64,000 bases of DNA from DASXMT01 sp963755985 (GCA_963755985.1 CAVWLO010000003.1:310001-374000), one strand, 5' to 3'; positions 52,035 through 61,740 are shown, numbered from the stretch's first letter. Translations and numbers: made by a program. The notes: generated by a model from the letters alone, not told the origin.

Positions 52035-53177
52035 ATGACGGATAGAGGGTCAAGCCAACACTCGCAGGAACGGCGACCGTGGAAGCGGTGGGCGGCATGC
52101 CGGTGGATGCTTCTGCCAGCTTCGATCCTGGTCCTCACCATGACGTGGATGACGGGTGCCAGTACTTCGGGGGCTGCGGCAACGATCTCGCAGCCGATCA
52201 CTTTGGCCGGCGCAGGGTCTACCTTCGACGCCCCGTTCTTCAAGGAAGCGTTTCCCGCATACCACCGGATGAACCCGGCGGTATCAATCAACTATTCGGC
52301 CGTAGGGAGCACCGCTGGTATCTCGACCTTCTCGGCCAACCAGGTTGCTTTCGGCGCCTCAGATGTCCCGATGACGGCTGCTGAGCAGATGAGCGCCCAA
52401 GGTGGTCCGTCCGTTCAGGTACCGGTGGATCTCGGTGCTGAGGTTCTCATCTACAACCTGCCAGGTGCGCCCAGTGGTATTCACCTGACTGGCACGGTCA
52501 TTGCCGACATCTTCCGGGGACAGATCACGGGCTGGGATGCACCAGCGATCACAGCGCTCAACCGCGGAGTTGCGATCCCCGCCCTTCCGATCACGGTGGT
52601 TCATAGGTCAGATGGGAGTGGGACCACCTATATCTTCACCGACTACCTCTCACGAGTCGACAAGAATTGGGCGTCCAGCCTCGGAGTAGGCCGCAGCATC
52701 AACTGGCCAGTGGGTTACGGCGGCACTGGCAATGCCGGAGTGGCTGCGTTGGTCGGCCAGATTCCCGGTTCGATTGGCTACGTCGAACGGTCCTACAACC
52801 CCAACCAGCTCTTCGGCTTCGCTGCAATTCGGAACGCGGCGGGTCGATTCGTGACACCGACGCCGACCAACATTGCGGCGGCCGCGGCTCAGAAACCCGA
52901 CGTCAGCGCATCGAATTTCTCGATCGTGAACCAACGGGGGTCGAACTCATACCCAATAGTCGGATACAGCTGGGCACTCGTCTATGAGCATCAGGAGAAC
53001 GCCGCCTCTGGAAGCGCGCTGGTTCAGATGCTCAATTGGTTGACGAACAAGGGTCAGGCCTACGCCGCTAACGCCGGTTACGTGCCCTTGCCATCCAATA
53101 TTCGTGCTCTGGCTCGAACGACTTTGCAACAGATCGTCGGGCCGATGGGGGACAAACTGTCGCTCCCTCCCTCGTAG
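52035..53177 (+). CDS. pstS: Phosphate ABC transporter substrate-binding protein PstS
   Basis: A 380-residue exported binding protein. After a basic start and a hydrophobic signal helix (WMLLPASILVLTMTWM) comes ITLAGAGSTFDAPFFKEAFP, the phosphate-binding lead, then SVGST-like YSAVGSTAGISTFSANQ, VHRSDGSGTTYIFTDYLS and GGTGNAGVAALVGQ. There is no lipobox. It is the last gene of the metalloid unit without pstCAB, suggesting a specialised phosphate-over-arsenate scavenger. GGAGGAGGGGG precedes ATG 52035. Confidence 0.9.
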   Translation: MTDRGSSQHSQERRPWKRWAACRWMLLPASILVLTMTWMTGASTSGAAATISQPITLAGAGSTFDAPFFKEAFPAYHRMNPAVSINYSAVGSTAGISTFSANQVAFGASDVPMTAAEQMSAQGGPSVQVPVDLGAEVLIYNLPGAPSGIHLTGTVIADIFRGQITGWDAPAITALNRGVAIPALPITVVHRSDGSGTTYIFTDYLSRVDKNWASSLGVGRSINWPVGYGGTGNAGVAALVGQIPGSIGYVERSYNPNQLFGFAAIRNAAGRFVTPTPTNIAAAAAQKPDVSASNFSIVNQRGSNSYPIVGYSWALVYEHQENAASGSALVQMLNWLTNKGQAYAANAGYVPLPSNIRALARTTLQQIVGPMGDKLSLPPS

Positions 53178-53200
53178 GGGCTACCTTCGCCAGGGCATGT

Positions 53201-53230
53201 AGTGCCGTGGATAACGGGGTGCGCGGCACT
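53201..53230 (+). terminator. Possible stem-loop after pstS
   Basis: AGTGCCG (53201-53207) and CGGCACT (53224-53230) form a 7-bp stem with a 16-nt loop, 24 bp after the pstS stop, followed only by TTCCC. It is a weak candidate for an intrinsic terminator. Confidence 0.35.
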
Positions 53231-53547
53231 TTCCCATCCCCCCAACCCCTTCCCGCTCTCGCCCCTCGGCGCCCCGCTCTCCGGCTCGGGTCGGTCCGGC
53301 CTGCAGAGTCGGTCCCCGGTCGCCGCCCCTGCGCGGCGATTCTGGCCCGTTTTCCTGCCTTTTCTCCCATTTTCCCCCGAATGGGCACCATTGGGATAAG
53401 TGATAAGGACGCCAAACGGGCTCTACGCGTCCAGCCGTGGGGCGGTGTCCGCTCGGTGATCCGCCCATAGGTATCCACCAGTAGGGCCCCGTGGCCCCCG
53501 ATTCTTGCGGTTACCAGACCAGCGAGAACGGAGGACACGGGACATGG
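53231..53547. other. Spacer between pstS and the ISL3 remnant
   Basis: No gene recognised. It contains pyrimidine-rich stretches and probably the left end of the truncated ISL3 element; the exact terminal repeat is not identifiable by eye. Confidence 0.4.
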
Positions 53548-54420
53548 ATGACCGTAGTGGTGGCGCGAGCGGCGCTGTTGGGCATGGACGGCTTCGTCGT
53601 GCTATCAACGACCGAGACCGACGGCGAACTGTGGTTGCTCGTCGAGACAATGGACACCGTGATGGGCTGCGCGAACTGTGGGGTCCGCGCCGTCGGGCAC
53701 GGCCGGAGCGAGGTCCAGGTGCGGGACCTCGCCATCGGCGGGCGTCCGGTGCGGCTCGTGTGGCGGAAGCGCCGGTGGCTGTGTCAGGACGAGGACTGTC
53801 CGACCAAGTCCTTCACCGTGGGCAGCGAGCTCGTCGAGGGGTGCCTGACCCGGCGGGCGGCACGGGAGATCTGCCGGCTGGTGGGCGAAGTGGGACTGAG
53901 CGTTGCTTCGGTGGCCCGGAACTTCGGGGTGGGATGGCATACGGCATGGCAAGCCGTCGAACGCCATGGGCGGCCCTTGGTCGACGATCCCCGCCGGCTC
54001 CACGGCGTTCGGGCCCTCGGGGTCGACGAACACAAGATGCTCGCCGCCGGGCCCACCCACCACACCATCTATGCCACCCAGCTGGTGGACATCGACCGCC
54101 ACGTGCTCCTCGACGTGGTGAAGGATCGCAGCGCAGCATCGGTGTCCGGCTGGCTCTCGACCCGCACCCGGTACTTCCGTGACCACATCTCGGTGGCCGC
54201 CATCGATCCTCATGCCGGGTACTTCAAGGCCCTTCGGTCACAGCTGCCGAAAGCGACGGTGACCGTCGACGTCTTCCACGCCGTCAAGCTGGCCAATGCC
54301 TGTGTCGACGACGGGCGTCGACGGGTCCAGCGGGAGACGACCAGTCACCGGGGACGGAACGAGGATCCCCTCTATGGGATCCGCAGGCTCCTCACCCGGG
54401 GCCGCCAAACGCCGCAAACC
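53548..54420 (+). pseudogene. ISL3-family transposase, 3' truncated
   Basis: The frame encodes the first two thirds of an ISL3 transposase: LLGMDGFVVLSTTETDGELW, the zinc finger GCANCGVRAVGHG, KRRWLCQDEDCPTKSF, LGVDEHK, DVVKDRSAASVSGWL and AAIDPHAGYFKALRSQLPKA with DVFHAVKLAN. Homology stops at YGIRRLLTRG (about 54400), about 130 residues short of the normal end. The remaining open codons to 54492 are unrelated. Confidence 0.88.
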
Positions 54421-54599
54421 CGGTCGGTCAGGTTCGAGTCCCGCCGGGGTGCCTCTGACAATCGGCCGGCGACGGGTGATGGGGCACGTTGAAACGTCCG
54501 GCCGCCGGTTGAAGCCGAGGGCAACAAGGTCCGTAAGCATCCGTCCCGCCGGCGCACCACCTCTCTCAATACCTGGGCTCTGAAGACGGCCGCCGGCAT

Positions 54600-54716
54600 C
54601 AGTTTCGTCGCCATGGGCCAGTTTCGTCGCCATCGGCCACGTTCGCGAAAACGCTGCTCAGGTGACCCGGATGACATTTTCGGCACCCACAAGCGCCCGA
54701 TGCTTTGACAGGCGTT
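54600..54716. mobile_element. Terminal fragment of an integrase-core IS (same family as the 63 kb copy)
   Basis: The stretch matches 63510-63607 over most of its length (for example CCATGGGCCAGTTTCGTCGC versus CCATGGCCCAGTTTCGTCGC). It includes the probable terminal inverted repeat GATGACATTTTCGGCACCCA at about 54670-54689. Only the end upstream of the transposase start is present; it is a scar. Confidence 0.6.
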
Positions 54717-54763
54717 GACGCCTGGCCGCTACCCTGACCGCCCTTAAGTCCATCCAAATTGAG

Positions 54764-55285
54764 TTAAGCAGGGTGCTGGCCTGATCCCATTGCCATCATC
54801 CAGGGCGCAATAGGATTTTCTTTGGTCGGGCCCTCCAAACCAAGTTGGATCTGGTACAGCAGCGCGGTGTCGTAGAAGGCGTAGACCAACTTGATCTTTC
54901 GGTCGTCGATGTCGATTCGATCCAGGAACCGGAGCTTGATTTCGGAGCCGCTGGCTTCATCGGCGATCGTGCCGCCGAGCTTGTTGCCGCTGAAATATCC
55001 CTGAACGAAAGCGGTGTCTCCCGTGACCCACAGTTCGTCGATCGTCATCTTGAGGTCCAGGAAGTTGGCTTCGTCCTTCTCGAGTGTCTTTTCGAGGAAG
55101 GCCTTGCCGGCGCTGAGGTCCGCGTCGACGTAGCACATCTCCGGATAGACCACGACCGCGTCGGGGTGGATCAAAGCATTGTGCGTCTCGAAGTCCTTCT
55201 CCGAATACGAGCGAAACCATTCCCGCACAATGGTCTCGACCTCACCCGGTTCGTACACGCTCTCGATCGGGGCTGCTTGCGTCAT
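54764..55285 (-). CDS. SnoaL-like NTF2-fold protein
   Basis: A 173-residue NTF2-fold protein: VETIVREWFRSYSEKDFETH, NALIHPDAVVVYPEMCYVDA, MTIDELWVTGDTAFVQGYFS and LRFLDRIDIDDRKIKLVYAF are typical SnoaL_2 blocks. The substrate is unknown. A very good AAGGAGGAG site precedes the ATG. The codons are less G+C-rich than most of the window. It is located between the IS scars and the broken phytoene-desaturase-like gene. Confidence 0.82.
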   Translation of the reverse strand: MTQAAPIESVYEPGEVETIVREWFRSYSEKDFETHNALIHPDAVVVYPEMCYVDADLSAGKAFLEKTLEKDEANFLDLKMTIDELWVTGDTAFVQGYFSGNKLGGTIADEASGSEIKLRFLDRIDIDDRKIKLVYAFYDTALLYQIQLGLEGPTKENPIAPWMMAMGSGQHPA

Positions 55286-55483
55286 AACTCCTCCTTTGTC
55301 ATTAATCAGGATTCATCGGTTGGCTAGAACAAGTGTTCTGGGACTGCGATTCGTCGAGAGGCTCGGACCGCTCCGGCGTCGTCGTGCCCGAGGCTCCGGC
55401 TTGTTGAGTACATCAGACCCGCGGCTGCGCAGGCCCGGGTTCACCCGAGCCTCGCTAGAGGTCGGAGCCACGTCGCCCACTCG

Positions 55484-57040
55484 TCAGCCGCGCTTCTTGA
55501 GGTACCGCTCAGCGCGGGTTGCAGCGGTGCGGCCGGGGAGGCCGGTGACGCCGCCACCCGGATGCATCCCGGAACCACCGAGCACCAGTCCGTCGAGCGG
55601 CGTCTTACCGGACCCGAGCCCGATTGTTGGCCGCAGTGGCCCGGATCGCATCAGCCCCATGTCGATGTGGGTCACGCATCCGTTGCGGACGCGGAGCCGC
55701 GCACCGAGATCCTCAGGCGTCTCGACAAGGCGGCCGATCTCGGCTTCGTCCAGTGGGCCGATATATTTCCCCAGTTTGGCGAGAATGCTGTCGACCGCCT
55801 GCGCACGTAGCGCGTCCCATCCCTCGCGCGGATGCACCGGCGCGGCCAGCGAGTAAATGTAGAGCGACTCCTGACCCTCCGGCGCCTGGGCCGGATCCAC
55901 GCCAGATGGGGCCACTACCCAGATGGCCGGGCCGTCGGGGAGCGCGCCACGCCCCGCCGCGGCATACGACTCGCGCACCGACTCCGCGGTACCGATGAGC
56001 ATGGTCGGCATGCGCAAGTCGACGTCGTCGGAACGAGTGTGCTGCAGCGCCGCAATCTGAGCGCGCAGCGCAATGTCGACCTTGAACGGACCAGAGCCCG
56101 TTCCGTTGGCCGGCGCGAAGTCGAGGCGGGCCGCGGTCTTGCGGTCGACGACGCCGTCGCCAACGAGCTGGCGCAGCGTAACCCAGGGATCGCAGGTGGC
56201 CACGACCGAGCGGGCTACGACCGTCCGGCCGCCTTCGAGGCGGACCCCACGGACCCGTCAACCCGCGTGCAGGATCTCCTCGACCGGCGCTCCGGTCGTA
56301 AGCGTCCCATCGCTGGCCCGAAGGCTGGCCACAAGTGCGTTGGTGAGCGACTGCATGCCGCCGATCGGTCGACCCGCGCCGACCCGACCGAGGAGTGCGA
56401 GCAGGAGAAATCCAAGCCCGCTGCCCGGCTGGTCGACCGGACCGGCGCCAGCCGCGAGATTGAGCAACGCTCCCTTCGTGACCGGGTGCTCGAAGCGCTC
56501 CTCCGCAGCCACGGTGGCCGACCCCGTGAGCAGCGCGGCGATGTCGCCCAGACGAGTGCGGTTCTTCGCCGCGGCCTTGGCGCTCGCCCACACGGCCTTC
56601 GGGTCGGGACGGCCGAAGTCGACACCGAGGACGGGAAGGATCGCCCCGATCATCACGTCGAGCAGATCGATGAACTCGAGAAAGGCGCGCGCGTCGGCCC
56701 GCGAGTACCGCTCGATCTCGGCTGCGGTACGCGTCATGTCGCGCCAGAGAGCGAGCGACGACCCGTCGGGATGCAGCGACACATAGCTCGGGTCGGGCTT
56801 CACGATCCGGAGCCCGTGTTCACGCAAGTGGAGCTCCGAAGGGATCCGCGAGTGCAACATCGAGATGATATCGACCACACAAGAGTTGACGATGTGCCGG
56901 GAGGCATTGGGAATCAGCGGGCCCGAGGCAGTCATCCCGCCCGGGGCGTCAGCCGCTTCCACGACCGCAACCCGCAAGCCGGCCTTGGCTAGGTAGCCGG
57001 CAGCGACGAGGCCGTTGTGCCCGGCACCGATCACGACCAC
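55484..57040 (-). pseudogene. Phytoene-desaturase-like FAD oxidoreductase, interrupted by in-frame TGA
   Basis: One frame on the minus strand encodes a full CrtI-like protein: VVVIGAGHNGLVAAGYLAKA, AVVEAADAPGGM, GRPIGGMQSLTNALVASLRA and, after the interruption, VATCDPWVTLRQLVGDGV and LVLGGSGMHPGGGVTGLPGR. A single TGA at 56258-56260 splits it in the region before RVRGVRLEGGRTVVARSVVA. Everything on both sides is in the same frame. A nonsense mutation, sequencing error or readthrough could explain this. The natural N-terminus seems lost to a fusion with a DUF2252 remnant; GTG 57040 is a formal start only. Confidence 0.78.
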
Positions 57041-57074
57041 ATCGACCGCGGACGGGAGCTGATCCGACGACGCG

Positions 57075-57375
57075 ATAAGGCGATACAGATCTGCAATTGG
57101 ATGCCCGTGGACGGTGTCCGGCTCAGATCGGCCGCCATGACGGCCGGGGAGCCCCGGTAGTAGGCGAAGGGCGACGCCATCATCCGGCCGTTCCGGACGC
57201 GAACCAGCTCGGGCAGCCGGTTGGAATTGGACCGGGCCAGGATCTCCAGCGGATCGAGACGGCCGGCGGACGACGTCCATTGGCCGTGAGCGCGGCGGGG
57301 AACTAGAGCGCGCAAGGCCCGCCCAGCTTCGAGCATCTCCGCTCGAGTCTTTGGCGCGCCGTTGGAGGGACTCAT
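57075..57375 (-). pseudogene. DUF2252 N-terminal remnant
   Basis: The frame from ATG 57375 gives LRALVPRRAHGQWTSSAGRL, DPLEILARSNSNRLPELVRV, RNGRMMASPFAYYRGSPAVM and AADLSRTPSTGIQLQI, the unmistakable start of DUF2252 proteins. At about 57095 similarity stops and the sequence passes into the phytoene-desaturase-like gene in another frame. About three quarters of DUF2252 are missing, so this is a deletion junction. Confidence 0.75.
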
Positions 57376-57385
57376 CGGGCGTGCA

Positions 57386-58039
57386 TCACCAATGCTCGGT
57401 GGCCGGTAGCGGCAGCCGGGCCAGGCGTCTGGCCTTGGCGGCTGGAAGGCCGAGTAGGCGGAGGCAGGCCTCGGCGAGCTCGTCGACCGAGCTCGCCTCG
57501 ACCCGTTCGGGATGCCGCTGATGCAGGCGCAGCAACCCGATGAGGCCGCCCGCCACGGCGCTGAGAGCGACCTCCGTGTCAGCCATACTGAACTGACCCG
57601 CGGCTTGCCCGGCCTGGATGTCTCGCATTGCGCGAGGGGCCAGGCCGCCCGGTGCGTCGAGGAGATCGAGGCCGGCGCCGGTGATGAATCGAGCCACTTC
57701 GGGGTGGGTCCAGCTGAGGCGAGCGGACAGCCGCAGCGATATGGAGAACACCTCGGCCGGGTTGGCGAGGCCAGCGGATGCCCGGTCGATCATGCGGCCC
57801 CAGCGCTCGAGGACCTCGCTCGACGCGGTCTCGAACAGCTGGTCCTTGTTCTCGAAGTGGTTGTAGAAGGACCCGAAGCCGATGTCGGCGGCCTCGGTGA
57901 TCTCCTGGATGCTGGCCCGTTCGCCACGCCCTTCGGCGATCAATCGGATCGCCGCGTCGATCAGTGCCTGCCGGGTCCGGGCCTTGCGCCGGTCCAGTCG
58001 GGTCGGTCCTCCCGTGGTGATGGCGGATACCGAGCTCAC
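57386..58039 (-). CDS. TetR/AcrR family transcriptional regulator
   Basis: A 217-residue TetR protein: RQALIDAAIRLIAEGRGERA, then ITEAADIGFGSFYNHFENKD for the HTH, and a helical ligand domain (HPEVARFITGAGLDLLDAPG). GTG 58039 is preferred because AAGGAGG lies directly upstream; an in-frame GTG at 58054 overlaps that site. It is located just upstream of the DUF2252/CrtI remnant, possibly its former regulator. Confidence 0.87.
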   Translation of the reverse strand: MSSVSAITTGGPTRLDRRKARTRQALIDAAIRLIAEGRGERASIQEITEAADIGFGSFYNHFENKDQLFETASSEVLERWGRMIDRASAGLANPAEVFSISLRLSARLSWTHPEVARFITGAGLDLLDAPGGLAPRAMRDIQAGQAAGQFSMADTEVALSAVAGGLIGLLRLHQRHPERVEASSVDELAEACLRLLGLPAAKARRLARLPLPATEHW

Positions 58040-58150
58040 ATCAGCCTCCTTCACTCGATGTCGTATACGGGTTTCACCCCGGCGGTTCCGCCCGGCCGAA
58101 GCTCAACAGGTCCCGCCAGGGTCGGAACCCTGATCAGTACTGATGAACGA

Positions 58151-58735
58151 CTACATGAATGACGTTAGCTCCTGGCGCTGCCGCGGCTGCTCGTCGACCT
58201 GCGAGTTCACTGTGCGGTAGGCCCGGCGCAGGTTGATGCCCTGCATAAACTCCCAGATTCCGTAGACCAGGTTGAACAGGTCGAACAACAACACAAGGGC
58301 CACTGCGCCCATGCCGGGACGGGCGAAGAGGACGATCCCGAAGGCGATCGAGATCAGCCCGCTCACGAAAAAGAGGGCGCGGGTTCCAGCTGGTTCGCCG
58401 GCTTCGAAGCCCGCGTAGATCTCTACCAGCCCGCCGATCGTCGCCCACGCGCCGACGAGCAATACCAGCATTAGCGCCGTTGGCCCCGGCCACGCCAGGG
58501 CGATCACCACGGCGCCGACGTCGACCAGACCGAGCAGGAGATGGCCCATCACGGGACCGGCCCTTTCCCTGCTGAAGGCCTTGGGCGGCCTCCATGCCGG
58601 CGGCGATGAACGCGTAGATGGCGAACAGGATGACTAGTGCCACGATGGTAATCCGGGCCACGCCAGCGCCACGATGCCGACGGAGACAGCAAGAATGCCC
58701 CGCACTATGAGGGATGTGCTCAATGGTTTGACCAT
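58151..58735 (-). pseudogene. HdeD family (DUF308) membrane protein with two frameshifts
   Basis: From ATG 58735 (AAGGAG upstream) the first frame reads VKPLSTSLIVRGILAVSVGI and VALAWP. Near 58662 the frame changes to RITIVALVILFAIYAFIAAG, and near 58595 a surplus C changes it again to AFSRERAGPVMGHLLLGLVD and onward to the stop at 58151. Together they form a six-helix HdeD/DUF308 protein of about 195 residues. Two independent single-base errors are required. Confidence 0.75.
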
Positions 58736-58867
58736 GACAGCTCCTTTTCGGTGGTTGCGGTACCTGTGGCGACCGATGTTGTTACATCACCCCAGAACTG
58801 ATGATAGATAACGAAAGCGATGAGATAGTGTCAAGGGGCCTGCGACACCGCGAGATGGAGAGGTGAG

Positions 58868-59758
58868 ATGACGGATTCAACGAACACAGGGCCGGTACAC
58901 ACGCTCCTCTTCGTCAACCCGAGGTCCGGCGGCGGTAAGGCGCAGCGCTACGACCTCGTCGGTCGGTGCCGCGCCCGCGGGATCGAGCCGGTCGTGATGA
59001 AGGAGGGCGACGACCTGGCGTCACTGGCCGCCGCCGCCGTGTCGTCGGGAGCCGACGTCATCGGCATGGCTGGCGGCGACGGTTCCCAAGCGATCGTGGC
59101 CGCCGTCGCCTCCAGGCACGACATCCCGTACGTCTGCATACCGGCCGGCACGCGAAACCACTTCGCTCTGGACATCGGCGTGGACCGGGAGGATGTGATC
59201 GGCGCCCTCGACGCCTTCCACCACGGTTCCGAGCGCCGCATCGACTTGGCCCAGGTCAACGGTCGAGTCTTCGTGAACAACGCGTCGATCGGCTTCTACG
59301 GGAAGGTCGTTCAATCGCCGGATTACCGCGACGCCAAGCTGCGCACGGTCATCGAAATGCTCCCCGACCTGCTTGGCCCCGGCGCGGTGCCCTTCGACCT
59401 GCGCTTCACCGACCCGGACGGAGCGGAATACGAGGAGGCTCAGCTCGTCCTGGTGTCCAACAACCGCTACCAGCTCGACCCGCTCGGCGCACAGGGCACC
59501 CGGGGGACGATGGACGGAGGTACACTCGGGGTGGTGGTGGTGCCCAACGGACCGCCGTTGCGCCGCTGGCGGGAATGGACCACGTTTCGCTTCGAGATCG
59601 ACTCCGGGGCCGCGATCGACGTCGGGTTGGACGGCGAGGCCATCAGGCTCAAGCCGCCGCTCAGATTCGAGTCGCTCCCTGCGGCCCTGCGCATCCGGAC
59701 TCCAGCCGGCCGGCGCCATCCCGGGCCGCCGCCGCTCAGGCGGCTGCCTGCTTCGTAG
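58868..59758 (+). CDS. Diacylglycerol-kinase-fold lipid kinase
   Basis: A 296-residue protein with a DAGK catalytic domain: HTLLFVNPRSGGGKAQRYDL for the phosphate loop, VIGMAGGDGSQAIVAAV (GGDGS nucleotide site), IPAGTRNHFALDIG and FVNNASIGFYG. The C-terminal beta domain has AIDVGLDGEAIRLKPPLRF. It probably phosphorylates diacylglycerol or another lipid. GAGAGGTGAG precedes the ATG. It is divergent from the HdeD-like gene; the 130-bp spacer is A+T-rich (GATGATAGATAACG) and likely contains both promoters. Confidence 0.87.
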   Translation: MTDSTNTGPVHTLLFVNPRSGGGKAQRYDLVGRCRARGIEPVVMKEGDDLASLAAAAVSSGADVIGMAGGDGSQAIVAAVASRHDIPYVCIPAGTRNHFALDIGVDREDVIGALDAFHHGSERRIDLAQVNGRVFVNNASIGFYGKVVQSPDYRDAKLRTVIEMLPDLLGPGAVPFDLRFTDPDGAEYEEAQLVLVSNNRYQLDPLGAQGTRGTMDGGTLGVVVVPNGPPLRRWREWTTFRFEIDSGAAIDVGLDGEAIRLKPPLRFESLPAALRIRTPAGRRHPGPPPLRRLPAS

Positions 59759-59819
59759 CCATATTCACTCGTCCGCTTCCAAGCCCTTCCCGCCCCCAAC
59801 CTGCACTCCCCGTACGGGT

Positions 59820-60006
59820 GGCGCCGTCGTGGCACCGTGGTGCCGTGTCCGTCGTGCCTGTCTGGTCCCGCGCGTCGCTTCGTCGCCTCGCACGGCCGCC
59901 CGTCTCCCTCTCTCTTCCCGAGAGAGCGAGCCGCGTCACTGCAGGATTCGAGGTCATCATGTTGCGCCACGAGGTGGCGGTGCTGCGCCGCCAGGTCGAC
60001 CGACCC
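59820..60006 (+). mobile_element. N-terminal fragment of an integrase-core transposase
   Basis: The plus strand encodes VIMLRHEVAVLRRQVDRP preceded by a basic stretch. This equals the beginning of the transposase at 63511 on the minus strand (VVMLRHQVAVLRRQVVRP). The fragment stops at 60006, exactly where another IS end begins. It is a dead remnant in opposite orientation. Confidence 0.6.
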
Positions 60007-60007
60007 T

Positions 60008-60125
60008 GTGGGTGCCGAGAATGCCATCCAAGGGCTTCACGCTGCCCGTTCGTATTCGTGGATGAGACCACTGAGTTCTTCATAGTCGGGCGATGTTTGG
60101 ATCGCCGATCGGCGCCGGACTTGTC
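60008..60125 (-). mobile_element. Left end and transposase C-terminus of an integrase-core IS
   Basis: TGTGGGTGCCGAGAATG at 60008-60024 equals the inward sequence of the IS end at 63587, so it is a terminal inverted repeat. On the minus strand the next bases encode ELSGLIHEYERAA ending at 60037 and, one frame away, SPAPIGDPNIARL: the C-terminus of such transposases. Its last 43 bp (60083-60125) recur at 62493-62535. Confidence 0.68.
60083..60125 (+). repeat. 43-bp direct repeat, copy 1
   Basis: TAGTCGGGCGATGTTTGGAT and the following 23 bases match 62493-62535 at 42 of 43 positions, same orientation. The two copies frame a 2.4-kb segment with DUF3024, IS256 debris, chrA and a methyltransferase gene. 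Confidence 0.9.
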
Positions 60126-60213
60126 GATGACGTCCCGCCGAGTGGTGGAGAAGCGGTCCTCGGTCTGACGTGATGGTAGGCGTCCAGATGAACCCCGTTC
60201 ACGGGGTCGAGAT

Positions 60214-60552
60214 TCAGCCCCAGAACACGCAGGTGGGGTCGGTGTCGATCTCGTTGATGATCATGTCGACCGGTTGGTTGGCATCGAGGTCGAAGTACAT
60301 CGTCCACTTTCCGTAACGGTCGCCGAAATAGAGCGTCCAGGTGCCGTCGTCCTCGTAGCGGAGCTGGGCAATGGGCATCCTGGTCCACTCGCCGGGCGCG
60401 CCGCGCCAGAGTGGTCGGCACTCGTGGATGGAGACGGACTTGCCCCGGGTGGTCACCTCGAGGCGGACCTCGTCGTTGAGGCTGTCGGGGACCCGTCGGC
60501 GACAGAACCGCTTGACCTTCTCGACATCGATCTCGGGGAGGACGGTGGCCAC
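60214..60552 (-). CDS. DUF3024 family protein
   Basis: A 112-residue protein: RLEVTTRGKSVSIHECRPLW, GEWTRMPIAQLRYEDDGTWT and LYFGDRYGKWTMYFDLDANQ are the conserved DUF3024 blocks. Function unknown. The minus-strand ATG has TCGGGAAGTG upstream. It lies inside the segment bounded by the 43-bp direct repeats. Confidence 0.82.
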   Translation of the reverse strand: MATVLPEIDVEKVKRFCRRRVPDSLNDEVRLEVTTRGKSVSIHECRPLWRGAPGEWTRMPIAQLRYEDDGTWTLYFGDRYGKWTMYFDLDANQPVDMIINEIDTDPTCVFWG

Positions 60553-60570
60553 TTCCCGAGGCTAACGATC

Positions 60571-60775
60571 TCAGCCGGCCAGCGGTCTTCTTTCAGGCGC
60601 TTCGACGAGGGCCGCTGATTCCATCCGCCGGAGCTGGGTCATCGAGGTCTCCGACAGGTAGCGGCGCTCGGCCACTTGCCACTCGTCGTGGGCCTCGACG
60701 ACCACCGCGGTGACCAGGCGTTCGACGGACCGATCGTTGGGAAACACCCCGACGACGCTGGTCCCGCTTCAACCC
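60571..60775 (-). pseudogene. IS256-family (mutator) transposase C-terminal remnant
   Basis: The minus strand has an open frame without a start codon: VFPNDRSVERLVTAVVVEAH, DEWQVAERRYLSETSMTQL, then a short tail to the stop at 60571. F-P-N-x-x-x-x-x-R-L and D-E-W-Q-V-x-x-R-R-Y-L-S are the signature end of IS256 transposases. About 85 percent of the gene is missing. It abuts the truncated chrA, so its insertion or deletion probably removed the start of chrA. Confidence 0.75.
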
Positions 60776-60784
60776 AACTGGCAA

Positions 60785-61740
60785 TCTTTTGTGCTTGGCG
60801 ACTTCGGGGCCCGTCGGCGGCATCCTCGGCAAGATCTGTTTCATCGTTCCTGGGCTGTCGCTCATCCCCGTGCTGTCGGCCATCTTCCTTGCCAGCCACC
60901 CACCCGTGTGGATTCTCGGAGCGGCCGCAGGGGCGGGTGCCGCGGTGCCAGCCGTGGCCCTAAGCGCGGCCTCGAAACTCATTCCGGCCAGTTGGAAGCG
61001 CGTCGGCACCGAGCGAGCACAGAAAACCCGCTGGGTGGTCTATGCCCTGCTTGGGGGAGCAACGGCAGCGACGGTCGGCCTTCACTTGGTGCTCGTTCTG
61101 CTGGTTTGCGGATTGGCAGAGATCGCCATCCGTGCACCAGGTCGGCCGAAGTCCTCGGGAGTGGCCAACGGTTTCTTTCCGGCCGCTGCTATCCACACAG
61201 TAATCGTCGGTGGTTTCGGTGCACTGGCCTGGGTGGCGCTCAAAGTCGGCGCACTCGCATACGGCGGCGGGTTCGTCATTGTCCCGCTCATGCAACACGA
61301 TGCTGTAAAGCACATACCACAGGATGACCGGGGCTTCAGTTCCTGAGTGCCGTCGCGCTTGGCCAGGTCACCCCAGGCCCACTCGTCCAAACCGTTGCGG
61401 TGGTTGGTTACGCAGCGGGCGGCATCGCTGGTACGTTTTTGCTGCCCTGATCGCATTCGCTCCATCGTTCCTCTTCGTCCTGCTGGGCGGGCCGCCGATT
61501 CGATCAAATCCGGGCAAACGTTGGCGTCCGGTCATTTCTCGCTGGAGCGGGCCCGGCCGTCATTGGAGCCATTACCGGATCGGCGATACCGCTCGGTCTC
61601 TCGCTGCAGTACCTGTGGCAAATCCCGATACTTGCCGGTGCCGCCATCTGGCTGTTTATCTTCCGCCGGGGCGTCGTCAGCGGGCTACACATTGCCGGAG
61701 TCATCGGTGTTGCCGTGGCACTTGCCGGAGTGCACGTCCA
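60785..61740 (+). pseudogene. chrA: Chromate transporter ChrA, 5' truncated and frameshifted
   Basis: The plus strand encodes the central and C-terminal parts of ChrA: GGILGKICFIVPGLSLIPVL, AALSALIAG-like hydrophobic stretches, GALAYGGGFVIVPLMQHDAV, then after a frame change FLSAVALGQVTPGPLVQTVA and VVGYAAGGIAG, and in further frames LFVLLGG and AVIGAITGSAIPLGLSLQYL. The highly conserved beginning is missing at the IS256 junction, and at least two internal frameshifts are needed. It was formerly an exporter of chromate. Confidence 0.78.

Noticed and set aside
54428..54458. tRNA-like 3' segment (GGTTCGAGTCCCGCCGGGGT) at the ISL3 truncation point
   Set aside because: The T-arm stem does not pair fully, and no matching acceptor, D-arm or anticodon arm lies upstream. 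It could be an attachment-site scar, but there is no second copy or integrase here.
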